A stretch of DNA of 64,000 bases from JAHDHW01 sp965220465 (GTDB lineage: Bacteria; Bacteroidota; Bacteroidia; Chitinophagales; Saprospiraceae): NCBI GenBank assembly GCA_965220465.1, contig CBDCPZ010000023.1:496001-560000 (forward strand), given 5' to 3'. The translations under genes were made by a program, and so were the position numbers. This document shows positions 36,233 through 45,140 of the stretch, piece after piece (position 1 is the stretch's first letter; the number at the start of each line of letters is the position of its first letter). Below the pieces are notes generated by a model that was not told the DNA's origin, ran no database searches, and saw nothing but the letters and a program-made list of their open reading frames with translations.

Positions 36233-37609
36233 TTAATAATCGTCATTTAGGGCAAACACATTTTTTGTCTTCATCCACTTCCCTTTTGTGAAGTCAGGAA
36301 AATGCATCGGCTGGCTTCCCATAGCTATCGATTGTTCAGATAATGGCGTAATTGCCATCCATGCTGCAGCGTCATAAACGTCAATTGGCGGATTGGTTTT
36401 CCGCTTCACAGATTCAATGAAAGCATTTAAAACGAAAAAATCCATTCCTCCATGTCCTGCTCCGGCAGCCTGGGATTCATATTTTTTCCAAAGTGGATGA
36501 TCATATTCTTTTAGATACGGATCGGCAGATTCCCAACGATGAGCATCTTTGCTGATTCCTTCCAAATAAATCGATTTGTTGACATCCATCCAAATCCCTT
36601 TGGTTCCCTGAACACGAAACCCAAGAGAATACGGTCTTGGTAAATTTGTGTCATGGCTAAGGATAACGCTTTCACCATTTTGAGTTTTTATAACCGTTGT
36701 TACAACATCTCCCAATTTGAACTCAACAGAAGCATTTGGATGTTTATCCCCTCCAAATTCACTTTCAACAATATAATTGTGCAATCCTCTTGATTTTGAA
36801 GCAGTTGATGTTAGGTATAAAAACCGGTTTCCGCGATTGATATCCAAATATTGTGCGACCGGTCCGATTCCGTGAGTCGGATACAATTCACCATTTCTAT
36901 TGACAGAATGATTGGTCCTCCAGGCAGACTCGCTGTAACCTTTTTCACCAAACTCCACTCCTTTTCCATAAGGAGTAATGCCGTCATTAAATTTCACATG
37001 CCTCAAATCATGCTGATATCCTCCTTCGAGATGAATTAATTCGCCGAACAGATTTTGGCGAACCATATTTAAAACAGACATCACATCTCTCCGATAACAA
37101 ACATTTTCCAAAAACATGCACGGAACTTTCGTCTCTTCGTAGGTATTGACCAAATCCCAACATTCCTGAATATCTGTAGCACCACAAACTTCAACAGCTG
37201 TATATTTTCCAGCTTTCATTGCATTGACTGCCATCGGGACATGCCAAATCCATGGCGTTGCAATAATTACAGCATCAATGTTTTCTTCCTGAATAAGATT
37301 GAGGTAATCTTCTTCCCCGCTCGAAAATATTTTTGGGATTGTATGGCCTGCATTGGCGATCATTTTTTTGGAAGCTTCAATCGCTTTCTTATCAATATCA
37401 CAAATGGCCTTGATGATACAATCCTGTCTACGCAAAGCCAACGACATCAAACTTCTGCCTCGTTCTCCGGTTCCTATTATTCCAAGATTCACCTTTCTGT
37501 CATCGGTTCGATTTAAATATGCAGGTAAACCAGCTGGTAACGCAGCAAATCCGACACCTGCCATAGTTGAAGTTTGAAGAAATTCTCTTCTATTTAGTTG
37601 GTTTTTCAT
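36233..37609 (-). CDS. GH109-type alpha-N-acetylgalactosaminidase (Gfo/Idh/MocA fold)
   Basis: 458 aa. The start carries a Tat-like signal: twin Arg7-Arg8 in NRREFLQ followed by a weak hydrophobic stretch. The NAD-binding GxGxxG is at 46-51 (IIGTGERG). GH109 hallmarks are VEVCGATDIQECWDLV (139-154), ENVCYRRDVM, and YPTHGIGPV with Tyr243 and His246, the residues expected at the active site by family similarity. GH109 enzymes cleave terminal alpha-GalNAc by an NAD-dependent redox/elimination route; Tat export fits a cofactor-loaded enzyme. It lies 30-35 bp before the double-GH29 gene and 19 bp after DUF3052. A general Gfo/Idh oxidoreductase is the alternative, but the motifs favour GH109. Confidence 0.85.
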   Translation of the reverse strand: MKNQLNRREFLQTSTMAGVGFAALPAGLPAYLNRTDDRKVNLGIIGTGERGRSLMSLALRRQDCIIKAICDIDKKAIEASKKMIANAGHTIPKIFSSGEEDYLNLIQEENIDAVIIATPWIWHVPMAVNAMKAGKYTAVEVCGATDIQECWDLVNTYEETKVPCMFLENVCYRRDVMSVLNMVRQNLFGELIHLEGGYQHDLRHVKFNDGITPYGKGVEFGEKGYSESAWRTNHSVNRNGELYPTHGIGPVAQYLDINRGNRFLYLTSTASKSRGLHNYIVESEFGGDKHPNASVEFKLGDVVTTVIKTQNGESVILSHDTNLPRPYSLGFRVQGTKGIWMDVNKSIYLEGISKDAHRWESADPYLKEYDHPLWKKYESQAAGAGHGGMDFFVLNAFIESVKRKTNPPIDVYDAAAWMAITPLSEQSIAMGSQPMHFPDFTKGKWMKTKNVFALNDDY

Positions 37610-37628
37610 TTCTGTAATAGTTTAAAAT

Positions 37629-38033
37629 TTATCTATTTTCTTTTCTCCAAACAATTTTAAGCGCTGACCATTTTTCGTCAATTGCACAAACTTTCACATC
37701 TACCAAACCCAAACTTAAAGCGGTATCTCTGATGATATCTTCGTTTAAGTCGGTCGGTATTTTAGATGCTTTTTTATACCAGGAAACCCAAATCATTCCG
37801 TCTTTTTTGATTTCGTTTTTTATGGTAAAAAACTGGTTTTCAAAATGTTCTACACTTTTGCTAAATAGATGAATGAAGTCAGCCATTGAAGAGTTGTCAT
37901 CCAAAATTTCAACTTCCGGCAAATCTTCTAAAAGTTTAAAATAATTTTGTGGAGAATTTATAATCCGAATTTTTGCTCCTTCTTTTATTCCAAGTTTTTT
38001 AACCAATGGCTTTTTTGAATATCCTGAAGACAT
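37629..38033 (-). CDS. DUF3052 family protein
   Basis: 134 aa, cytoplasmic. DUF3052 features are the start SGYSKKPLVKKLGIKEG, a middle DGMIWVSWYKKASKIPTDLNEDIIRDTALSLGLVD-type block (shown here by its pattern WVSWxKK...TDLNED), and the ending VCAIDEKWSALKIV. Family members are short and of unknown function; the fold resembles a small Rossmann-like domain. It is 50 bp after the AlkA-type gene and 19 bp before the GH109 gene on the same strand, so all may be cotranscribed without a clear functional tie. Confidence 0.88.
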   Translation of the reverse strand: MSSGYSKKPLVKKLGIKEGAKIRIINSPQNYFKLLEDLPEVEILDDNSSMADFIHLFSKSVEHFENQFFTIKNEIKKDGMIWVSWYKKASKIPTDLNEDIIRDTALSLGLVDVKVCAIDEKWSALKIVWRKENR

Positions 38034-38083
38034 GTTCTGATGATTTATTTTTCAGAATTCCTGATTTCTAAAAGTAATTTTTT

Positions 38084-38974
38084 TTAATCATAAAGTGATC
38101 GCCACAAATAAAAAGTTGCATAAGATTCATGCCCTTTCCAGGCCTGTGATAGTTTTGAAATAGTCTCTAAATCGGGTTTGATTTGAAGCCCTAACCGTTT
38201 TTTAATTGCATTTTGCAGTCCTACATCTTGAATTGGAAAAGCTTGCGGATGTTTGAAAGTTTTCATCAAAACATAATCTGCTGTCCAATTTCCAATGCCA
38301 TGAAAAGTAAGCAATGCTGCTTTTGCAGTTTCATAATCCAGCTTTTTAAAATAACTTGAATCCATCCCCTGGTTAATGATTTTATCAGAGATTGCTCGAA
38401 TATAGGCTGCCTTTTGTTTTGAAAATTTCATAGCTAAAAATTCCTGATTATTGATCGAAAGTACTTTTTCTGGGCTTGGAAAGTGAAAATATTTTCTTCC
38501 TTCAAATTCGAATTGTTTCCCATAATTTTCAACCAAGTTCCTTTTTACAGCATAAGCAAAGCTTAGATTTATTTGTTGTCCAATGATTGCCCAACAAATG
38601 GCTTCATAAAAGTCAGGAATCCCGATTAATTTTAACCCATGATACTTTTCTACTAGCGGTGCTAAGATCTCATCTTTTTTTGCAAGCGTATAAAACGGAC
38701 GAATATCATGATTTAAATCCAACCAGTTTTCTATATAGTTTTTGATCGTTGGAGCTTGAGTTTCTGATGGGATCATATTTAGAAAATTCAGCTCCAGGTT
38801 TTCTTTGTTTTTTGAATATATTTCAATTAAAATTGGAGTTTGCTCTAAAATAAAAAGCTTTCTGATTTTATCATTTTCAACAGCAAAAAGGCATTCATTT
38901 TCAGATCTGCTTAAAAATTTTAAGCATTCCTGAAAAGAAAAAACAGTTGGTGAATTAATGGTTATAATTTTCAT
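38084..38974 (-). CDS. AlkA-type DNA-3-methyladenine glycosylase (HhH-GPD)
   Basis: 296 aa from the ATG at 38974; the frame is open to a GTG at 39043, but the shorter start gives the usual AlkA-N domain opening (MKIITINSPTVFSFQE). The C-terminal HhH-GPD domain has the helix-hairpin-helix GIGNWTADYVLMKTF and the catalytic Asp in AFPIQDVGLQNA. The enzyme would excise alkylated purines such as 3-methyladenine from DNA. The interior IGQQINLSFAYAVKRNLVENYG block matches the family. Divergent from the ferredoxin gene. Confidence 0.85.
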   Translation of the reverse strand: MKIITINSPTVFSFQECLKFLSRSENECLFAVENDKIRKLFILEQTPILIEIYSKNKENLELNFLNMIPSETQAPTIKNYIENWLDLNHDIRPFYTLAKKDEILAPLVEKYHGLKLIGIPDFYEAICWAIIGQQINLSFAYAVKRNLVENYGKQFEFEGRKYFHFPSPEKVLSINNQEFLAMKFSKQKAAYIRAISDKIINQGMDSSYFKKLDYETAKAALLTFHGIGNWTADYVLMKTFKHPQAFPIQDVGLQNAIKKRLGLQIKPDLETISKLSQAWKGHESYATFYLWRSLYD

Positions 38975-39021
38975 CTGCAAGGAAAGCTTAAAGAATACTT
39001 TCAATTGTCTGAATATAGCAC

Positions 39022-39029
39022 TATTTTTG
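39022..39029 (+). promoter_or_regulatory. Candidate -7 box of the ferredoxin gene
   Basis: TATTTTTG fits TAnnTTTG; TTTC about 20 bp upstream may be the -33 element. It is 60 bp before the ferredoxin ATG. Confidence 0.5.
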
Positions 39030-39088
39030 CACACTAATTTCACAAACCATTTTAATAAAATGGTGTTTTAAAGCATAAAAAATACCCA

Positions 39089-39436
39089 ATGGCAATAATT
39101 ATAACTGACGAGTGTATTAACTGTGGAGCCTGCGAGCCGGAATGCCCTAACAACGCAATTTACGAAGGAGGGGTTGAATGGAGAGTTGCAGACGGAACTA
39201 CGATTTCCGGCACTTATAAGTTGGAAGATGGAAGGAGCATTGATGTAGATACTGAAAATCCTCCGGTTGAAGAAGACTTTTATTTTATTGTTCCTGATAA
39301 ATGTACAGAATGTACTGGTTTTCATGAAGAACCTCAATGTGCTGCAGTTTGTCCGGTCGATTGTTGTGTTCCGGATCCTGATAGAGAAGAAACTGAAGAA
39401 GTCCTTCTTGCAAGGAAGGAAAGATTGCACCTTTAA
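39089..39436 (+). CDS. 2[4Fe-4S] ferredoxin
   Basis: 115 aa. The first cluster motif is CxxCxxCxxxC with Cys9, Cys12, Cys15 and Cys19 (PN follows). The second is the extended CxxC-x8-CxxxC with Cys72, Cys75, Cys84 and Cys88 and a further CC at 92-93. The 50-residue spacer between clusters and the C-terminal acidic helix are typical of the Bacteroidota/Allochromatium-type bacterial ferredoxin. It is a soluble low-potential electron carrier. Own promoter candidate upstream and a terminator downstream, so monocistronic. Confidence 0.92.
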   Translation: MAIIITDECINCGACEPECPNNAIYEGGVEWRVADGTTISGTYKLEDGRSIDVDTENPPVEEDFYFIVPDKCTECTGFHEEPQCAAVCPVDCCVPDPDREETEEVLLARKERLHL

Positions 39437-39463
39437 ACTTATTTTAAGGTATTTTCAAATTGT

Positions 39464-39500
39464 AAAAAGCTCGCTTGAATCAGGCGGGCTTTTTATATTT
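39464..39500 (+). terminator. Terminator of the ferredoxin gene
   Basis: aaaaagctcgctt / aggcgggcttttt with G-U pairs, followed by TTTTTATATTTT. Confidence 0.75.
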
Positions 39501-39530
39501 TGTACAAAAATGATTTTTTAGCAACTTCAA

Positions 39531-39562
39531 TTTTGCCGTACAAAATGTGATTATTATCTTCG
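39531..39562 (+). promoter_or_regulatory. Candidate promoter of fhs
   Basis: TTTTG at 39531-39535, 19-bp spacer, TATCTTCG at 39555-39562 (one mismatch to TAnnTTTG), 45 bp before the ATG. Confidence 0.5.
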
Positions 39563-39606
39563 GTGCGCTCAAATAAAAAATTAAACCAACTTAAAAAAAA
39601 GTACCA

Positions 39607-41277
39607 ATGAATTCGGATATAGAAATTGCTCAGTCCATCCAGTTAAAACATATTAGAGAAATTGCTGCAAAATTAAAAATAGAAGAAGACCAACTTCACC
39701 TTTACGGAAAATACAAATCAAAACTTCCCCTTTCTTTAATTGATTCTAAAAAAATAGAAAAGAGCAATCTTGTTTTAGTCACTGCCATTTCCCCTACCCC
39801 TGCAGGAGAAGGAAAAACGACAATGTCGATTGGCCTTTCTGAAGGTTTGAATCGGATTGGTAAACAAACTGTCGTTGTATTAAGAGAGCCTTCTCTCGGA
39901 CCTGTTTTTGGCATAAAAGGAGGAGCTACCGGCGGTGGATATTCACAGGTTTTACCAATGGAAGATATCAACCTTCATTTTACCGGTGACTTTGCCGCAA
40001 TTGAAAAAGCGCACAATCTACTTTCTGCATTGATTGATAACAATATTCAAAACAAAAACAATTCTTTAGGAATCGACCCTCGTACAATCGTCTGGAAGCG
40101 AGTGATGGATATGAATGATCGCTCATTGAGAGATATCATAATTGGGTTAGGGGGAACAGGTTCAGGTGTTCCGAGAGAGACTGGATTTGACATTACTGCT
40201 GCTTCTGAAATCATGGCGATTTTGTGCCTTTCCAACGATTTGGCTGATTTGAAAAAGCGCCTGGGAAATATTTTTGTAGGATTTAAACATAATCGAGAAC
40301 CCGTTTATGCTCGCGATTTAAACGCTAATGGAGCAATGACTGCGTTGTTAAAAGATGCGATCAAACCAAATTTGGTTCAGACGATTGAAGGCAATCCTGC
40401 GATTATTCACGGTGGCCCTTTTGCAAACATTGCTCAGGGAACCAATACGGTGATCGCCACCCGAATGGGCTTATCGCTTGGTGATTATGTAGTTACTGAA
40501 GCTGGTTTTGGAGCAGATTTGGGAGCAGAAAAGTTTTTGGATATTAAATGTCAATCTGCCAATCTTTCTCCAAAAGCTATTGTGCTTGTCGCGACTATCA
40601 GAGCCTTAAAATATCATGGTGGAGCGGGTTTAACTTCATTGAATGAACCTAATCCTGAAGCTGTTAAAAAAGGAATAGTCAATTTGGAAAAGCATCTTGA
40701 AAATGTTGCCAAATTTAATATTAATGCTGTGGTTGCAATCAATAAATTTGTATCAGATACAGATGAAGAGATTCGAATTATTCAAGAAAAATGTAAAAGT
40801 CTTGGTGTAAAAGCGGTTGTAGCTAACGTTTGGGGTAAAGGCGGTGAAGGTGCTGAAGATTTGGCAAGAGCAGTTGTTGAGGCAGTTGGAAACGCAAAAG
40901 GGAAATTTACGCCGATGTACAATTGGAACTCCAGCGTTGAAGATAAAATCGAAGCAGTTGCCACCAAAATTTACGGAGCTGATGGCGTCGATTATAGTGC
41001 AAAGGCAAAATTACATTTAAAAAAGATAGCACGGTTAGGCTTGGAAAAGTTACCGGTTTGTATCGCTAAAACGCAGAAATCTTTGTCTGATGATGAAAAA
41101 TTAATTGGTCGCCCGACTGGATTTAATATCACTGTCCGGGAAATCGAAATTGCTGCCGGTGCTGGTTTTATAGTACCAATTACAGGTTCTATCATGAGAA
41201 TGCCAGGCCTTCCATCAAAACCAGCTGCAGAAAACATTGACATTGATGAAGATGGAAATATCAGCGGGTTGTTTTAA
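39607..41277 (+). CDS. fhs: Formate-tetrahydrofolate ligase
   Basis: 556 aa, the standard family length. The ATP-binding loop TPAGEGKTT is at 64-72, followed by family blocks VLREPSLGPVFGIKGGATGGGYSQV (pattern LGPxFGxKGGxxGGG), GTGSGVPRETGFDITAASE, and near the end TGSIMRMPGLPSKPAAENID. It joins formate to tetrahydrofolate with ATP, giving 10-formyl-THF for one-carbon metabolism. Cytoplasmic. It stands alone between the ferredoxin and the sigma-factor unit, with its own promoter candidate. Confidence 0.97.
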   Translation: MNSDIEIAQSIQLKHIREIAAKLKIEEDQLHLYGKYKSKLPLSLIDSKKIEKSNLVLVTAISPTPAGEGKTTMSIGLSEGLNRIGKQTVVVLREPSLGPVFGIKGGATGGGYSQVLPMEDINLHFTGDFAAIEKAHNLLSALIDNNIQNKNNSLGIDPRTIVWKRVMDMNDRSLRDIIIGLGGTGSGVPRETGFDITAASEIMAILCLSNDLADLKKRLGNIFVGFKHNREPVYARDLNANGAMTALLKDAIKPNLVQTIEGNPAIIHGGPFANIAQGTNTVIATRMGLSLGDYVVTEAGFGADLGAEKFLDIKCQSANLSPKAIVLVATIRALKYHGGAGLTSLNEPNPEAVKKGIVNLEKHLENVAKFNINAVVAINKFVSDTDEEIRIIQEKCKSLGVKAVVANVWGKGGEGAEDLARAVVEAVGNAKGKFTPMYNWNSSVEDKIEAVATKIYGADGVDYSAKAKLHLKKIARLGLEKLPVCIAKTQKSLSDDEKLIGRPTGFNITVREIEIAAGAGFIVPITGSIMRMPGLPSKPAAENIDIDEDGNISGLF

Positions 41278-41284
41278 ATTCAAA

Positions 41285-41299
41285 GAGGCTTAGCGCCTC
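41285..41299. terminator. Small GC-rich hairpin between convergent genes
   Basis: gaggc-ttagc-gcctc just after the fhs stop and before the end of the barrel-protein gene; no T run, so only a weak candidate. Confidence 0.35.
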
Positions 41300-41341
41300 A
41301 AAATATTTAATATCTAGCTGTTTGCAACTTTCTGAAGGGTT

Positions 41342-42649
41342 CTACTTTCCAAAAAAGTAGGTCGCTGAAAGTTGAAAATTATTATTAGTGTTAATCTGCT
41401 GTTGGAGCCAAACATTGTCTTTTGTAATATCAACCAGGCCATGATTGTATTGAAGATCAATTCCAAAATTTTTCGTTGGGTAAAATCCAATGCCTATACT
41501 TGTAGCAAGGTTGATTTTGTTAAGGCTTTGGTATAATTTATTATCACTTAAATTTCTATCCTGGGTTGAATATGAAGGCAACGTGTTGGTATCAGGAACC
41601 GATGGGCTGTCAGCATTAGCCTTCACCAAATATCCAGGTTTGACTCCAAGTTGCACCTGAAATTTCTCCGAAATTTTATACGATAATTCTATAGGAATCT
41701 CCACATAATGCAGACTGGATATTGGAAGATTATCATGACCAGAGGATGATTCTATTGATCTGTAAGGTCCGTATATTTCATCTAACATTTCGAATGAACT
41801 TGAATCTACAGCGTTGGTTACAGCAAGGGAAGACTGTTCATTTGTACGGGAATACGAAGATTCTTTATATCCTGATAAAATCGAATATTGCAAACCAGTC
41901 CCGACAGCAAATCGACGATCAAGATTATACTTCACTTTTCCACCAAAAGATATCCCCGCGAATGTTTTAATATTATTGGAGAATGCTCCCAGGCTTATCC
42001 CAAACTTCCATTTTTTATCTTTTGAAATTGCTAACAGGTTTAATTTTTTATCATTTTCTGCATTTATTAATGGATCAGACTTCGTTGAAATAAAATCAAA
42101 AGTGGGAGTATTTTTTATTATTGGATTTATATTTCGGTTTTCAACTTGGCTTAATTGCCTTGTTTGATTTGTTTCTAAAACAATTGAATTTTGGTCCGTA
42201 TTCTCAAACGCTATCGGATCAAATGAATCAACTCCTCCATTTTGCTTACTCGTATAAATATTTTTAGTTTGAACTTTTGAGTCGCCGTTATTCTTAATAA
42301 TATTTTGGTCGCGTAATTCCTCCGAGGGAGTTGAAATCGAAGACGCAGTCTTGGCTTGATCAGGGCTTAATTGATTATCAAGAATATTGGTAGTTTCTGC
42401 CAAATCTTTTGTTGTATCATTAAGAACCGGAATTTCAATTTTCTGGTTTTGATTTATATAAACCATGGTGCCAATTCCCGAAGCAAATCCAATAAAAAGA
42501 ATCATTAATAAAAGCAAATAACGCTTTTTACCGTTGCCCTTAGCAGGAATCTGAGGCATTTCCTCATCAAGGATTTTACTCATTTCAAGCCAGGAGTGAT
42601 CCTTAAACTGTTGATCAATCCGGATACTATTTCTTTCTTTACCCTGCAT
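41342..42649 (-). CDS. Sigma-factor-coupled membrane-anchored protein with an outer-membrane beta-barrel-like C-terminal domain
   Basis: 435 aa. The N-terminal ~45 residues are cytoplasmic in character (WLEMSKILDEEMPQIP), then one membrane helix (YLLLLMILFIGFASGIGTMVY, about residues 45-65). A Ser/Thr/Asn-rich linker of about 130 residues follows, and a C-terminal domain (about 205-435) made of amphipathic strands typical of Bacteroidota porin-family beta-barrels (WKFGISLGAF, FAVGTGLQYSIL, HYVEIPIELSYKIS, NFGIDLQYNHGL, FQLSATYFFGK). It overlaps the ECF sigma gene by 11 bp, so it is the likely regulator (anti-sigma) of that sigma factor. No zinc-binding anti-sigma motif is seen. Confidence 0.75.
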   Translation of the reverse strand: MQGKERNSIRIDQQFKDHSWLEMSKILDEEMPQIPAKGNGKKRYLLLLMILFIGFASGIGTMVYINQNQKIEIPVLNDTTKDLAETTNILDNQLSPDQAKTASSISTPSEELRDQNIIKNNGDSKVQTKNIYTSKQNGGVDSFDPIAFENTDQNSIVLETNQTRQLSQVENRNINPIIKNTPTFDFISTKSDPLINAENDKKLNLLAISKDKKWKFGISLGAFSNNIKTFAGISFGGKVKYNLDRRFAVGTGLQYSILSGYKESSYSRTNEQSSLAVTNAVDSSSFEMLDEIYGPYRSIESSSGHDNLPISSLHYVEIPIELSYKISEKFQVQLGVKPGYLVKANADSPSVPDTNTLPSYSTQDRNLSDNKLYQSLNKINLATSIGIGFYPTKNFGIDLQYNHGLVDITKDNVWLQQQINTNNNFQLSATYFFGK

Positions 42650-43205
42650 ATAATCTATATTCGTTTGTTTGTTGTATCAGTTGCTTCAGGCGTTTGCGAG
42701 CCGCTGATAAGTGCCACTTTGAAGTACCTTCACTGATGCTAACTCTTGCAGCAATTTCATTGTGAGTGAATCCTTCGATAGCAAATAATCTAAAAACTTC
42801 TTTTGTTGCCGGTGGGAGTTCGTCAATTAATTTGAGTAAATCTTCTACGTAAATTTTGCTTAACGCGTGTTCATTTATTGAGGTATCCCGATCTTCAAGT
42901 ACAATGAATTGTAAGTATTTAGAGTGTTTTTTAAAATATTCTGAAAGACTGTGATAAACGAGTTTACGTATCCAGCCTTGCAGTGAACCCTTGAAAGAAA
43001 AAGTGTGCAACTTTTTAAATACGCGTAAAAATCCATTATTCACAATTTCCATCGCAATTTCCCGATCTTCAGTATACTTCATACACATTCGAATCATTGT
43101 ATCAAAATGCTGACGATATAATAACTCCTGGCTGTAGCGGTCATTCCGGATACAACCTTCGACTAATTCCCGTTCACTGTATACTTTTTGTCGGGGTTTA
43201 AACAT
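42639..43205 (-). CDS. ECF-type RNA polymerase sigma factor
   Basis: 188 aa. Region 2 is recognisable in the helices YRQHFDTMIRMCMKYTEDREIAMEIVNNGF and the -10-binding LQGWIRKLVYHSLSEYFKK, region 4 in LPPATKEVFRLFAIEGFTHNEIAARVSISEGTSKWHLSAARKRL (patterns read across segments). It should direct RNA polymerase to envelope-stress or surface-signal promoters. The downstream gene starts 11 bp before this stop codon and encodes its probable membrane partner. No classical Bacteroidota FecR/SusC pair follows. Confidence 0.92.
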   Translation of the reverse strand: MFKPRQKVYSERELVEGCIRNDRYSQELLYRQHFDTMIRMCMKYTEDREIAMEIVNNGFLRVFKKLHTFSFKGSLQGWIRKLVYHSLSEYFKKHSKYLQFIVLEDRDTSINEHALSKIYVEDLLKLIDELPPATKEVFRLFAIEGFTHNEIAARVSISEGTSKWHLSAARKRLKQLIQQTNEYRLYAG

Positions 43206-43585
43206 TTTTAAAGTTAAAACTGGGTTTCAGATTCTGAAGATCCGCAATCTAAATTAGAAATTGCTTTCCTGTTGATAACGAATTTTCTTAGTCAAATGCA
43301 ATACTTTGTAATAAAAAAACACTTTTCATAGCTTAATATAAAGCTTCTTTTATTAGTTCATAAAAGCTTTCGATAGGATAGACTTCCAAAAGTCAAAAAA
43401 GGTTGGGTAGATTTCCCTTTTTTTAATTCTTTAATTTGATTTTTTTTACAATCCTAAAAAATTAAAGGAATTGTAGGCTTTTGATGGTGACCTTCATAAA
43501 AGATTGAAATAGAAATATGCAAAATATTAAACGGAGCCTTTCTTGTTTAAGAAAAGCTCCGTTATAAAGACAAAGTTATGAAATT
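43206..43585. other. Intergenic region between sigma unit and protease gene
   Basis: 380 bp, AT-rich. It should contain the sigma-factor promoter, but no TAnnTTTG match is convincing. The part near the protease gene holds a terminator hairpin (listed separately). No gene seen. Confidence 0.4.
43531..43562 (-). terminator. Terminator hairpin of the M12B protease gene
   Basis: acggagc-c-tttctt / aagaaa-a-gctccgt with a 4-nt loop and one mismatch, 24 bp after the stop codon on the minus strand; the following T run is short. Confidence 0.6.
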
Positions 43586-45140
43586 TTAATCTAGAAGAAT
43601 CATTCTTTTCGTTGCAGTTTCGGTTGCTGTACTTAGTTTGTAGTACAACATTCCGGCACCTTGCAAGTCACTTCTGTTGATTGATTCAACATTCATTCCC
43701 TGGTTGTATTCTCCATCAATTTCCTTCAATAGTTTTCCGCTGACATCGTAGATCGACAAAGTTACTTTGCCGCCTTGAGGTAAGTAGAAACTGATCGAAG
43801 TTTCATTGTTGAATGGATTTGGTTGATTCTGGAACAATTGCATACTTTCTTCTGCAATATCTCCTTCGTTTGAACCTCCCACACCGTTCATCGCTGGGAG
43901 AGCTGTGAAAGTTGCATCCATTGATGATTTGTTGCCACATCCATCTGTTGCTACAAATGTAACCGTCAGTGAAGTCGGGCCAGGATTGCCTCCGCAATTG
44001 ATCGTTGGATTGTTCGGGAAGGTTGACCAGTTTACATTTGCCCAACAGTCTTCGACTTCTGCATATCCGTGAGCATCAACCCAGGCATCCAGTTTATCTT
44101 GTGTAATGTAATTACAAACAACCAACTCATCCTGAGGTGCTTCAACAAATAGTGGAGGCTCAGTATCAGCGATGATCACCATTCCTTCACAGGTTGAAGT
44201 TCTGCCACAAGCATCAGTTGCAAAGAATCTGACGATCCTCGTTCCGTTGTTGATACATAATCCCTGTGAGTTTGGATTGTAATTATTGGTTACATTCAAT
44301 ACATTTGAACAAGAACTCTCTGCTTGTATAGAAGCCAACCAAGCCTGGATAACTTGTTCCCATCCTTCATCTTCACAATTCAATTGTAAAGGAACGCTTG
44401 GGCAATTCAAGAATACAGGTGCAGTGTTAGCAATTGTAAATTTACGAGTATCACTTGCAGTACGGCCACAATCATCAGTAACCGTATAAGTATAAGTATA
44501 AGTTGCTCCCGGGCAGTTTGCAGAACCCGTCGTTGTAGGTCCAGTAACTGTTGTGATATAACCTAAAGTACAACCTGCAGTAACTGTAGCATAATCAGGA
44601 TTCAGATTGAAGTTCCAATCACAAGAAACGGTCATATCCGGAGGAGAAATAATTGTTGGAGGAGCGTTATTTCCTATCGTAAATATACGATTTGCGATTA
44701 CTTCTCTTCCGCAATTATCTCTTACACGATAAGCATAAGTGTACGTTGTTCCAGGGCATTCGTGTTCCCCTTCAAGAGCAGGGGGAAGGATTTTTAAATC
44801 ATAATCTTCTCCACAGCTCGTAGTAACTGTTGCATCATCATTACTAATGACTATATCCTCATAACAATTTACTGTTTCACCAGGAATGACAGAAACAGTA
44901 GGAGCCGCATTGTCAATAGTAATTATTTGTGGGCAGCTTGCGGTATTACCACAATCGTCCACCACTTTATAAATATACGTATAAGTTGTTCCTGGACAAT
45001 TCGCAGCGCCCTCAACATCTGGCTGGGTTGCATAAGCGACAAATCCTAGCCCGCAATCTGTAGTTACATCTAAGGCATTCGGATCAATCACAACATCTTC
45101 AATACAAGTCACTGTCATATCTCCCGGGCAAGTTATTGTT
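43586..45140 (-). repeat. Shared C-terminal module, copy A
   Basis: The last ~1.55 kb of the M12B protease gene matches 47654-49205 of the M36 protease gene. It codes for three HYR-like repeats, a ~100-aa Cys-rich block and the T9SS signal. Proteins are nearly identical, with mostly synonymous DNA differences (around one base in ten by eye). Confidence 0.85.

Noticed and set aside
39267..39521. 84-codon plus-strand ORF within and beyond the ferredoxin gene
   Set aside because: It is the shifted frame of the ferredoxin gene and runs through its terminator.
39437..39606. A folate (THF) riboswitch ahead of the formate-THF ligase gene
   Set aside because: The region is short and holds only a terminator and a promoter candidate; no THF-riboswitch-like core was seen.
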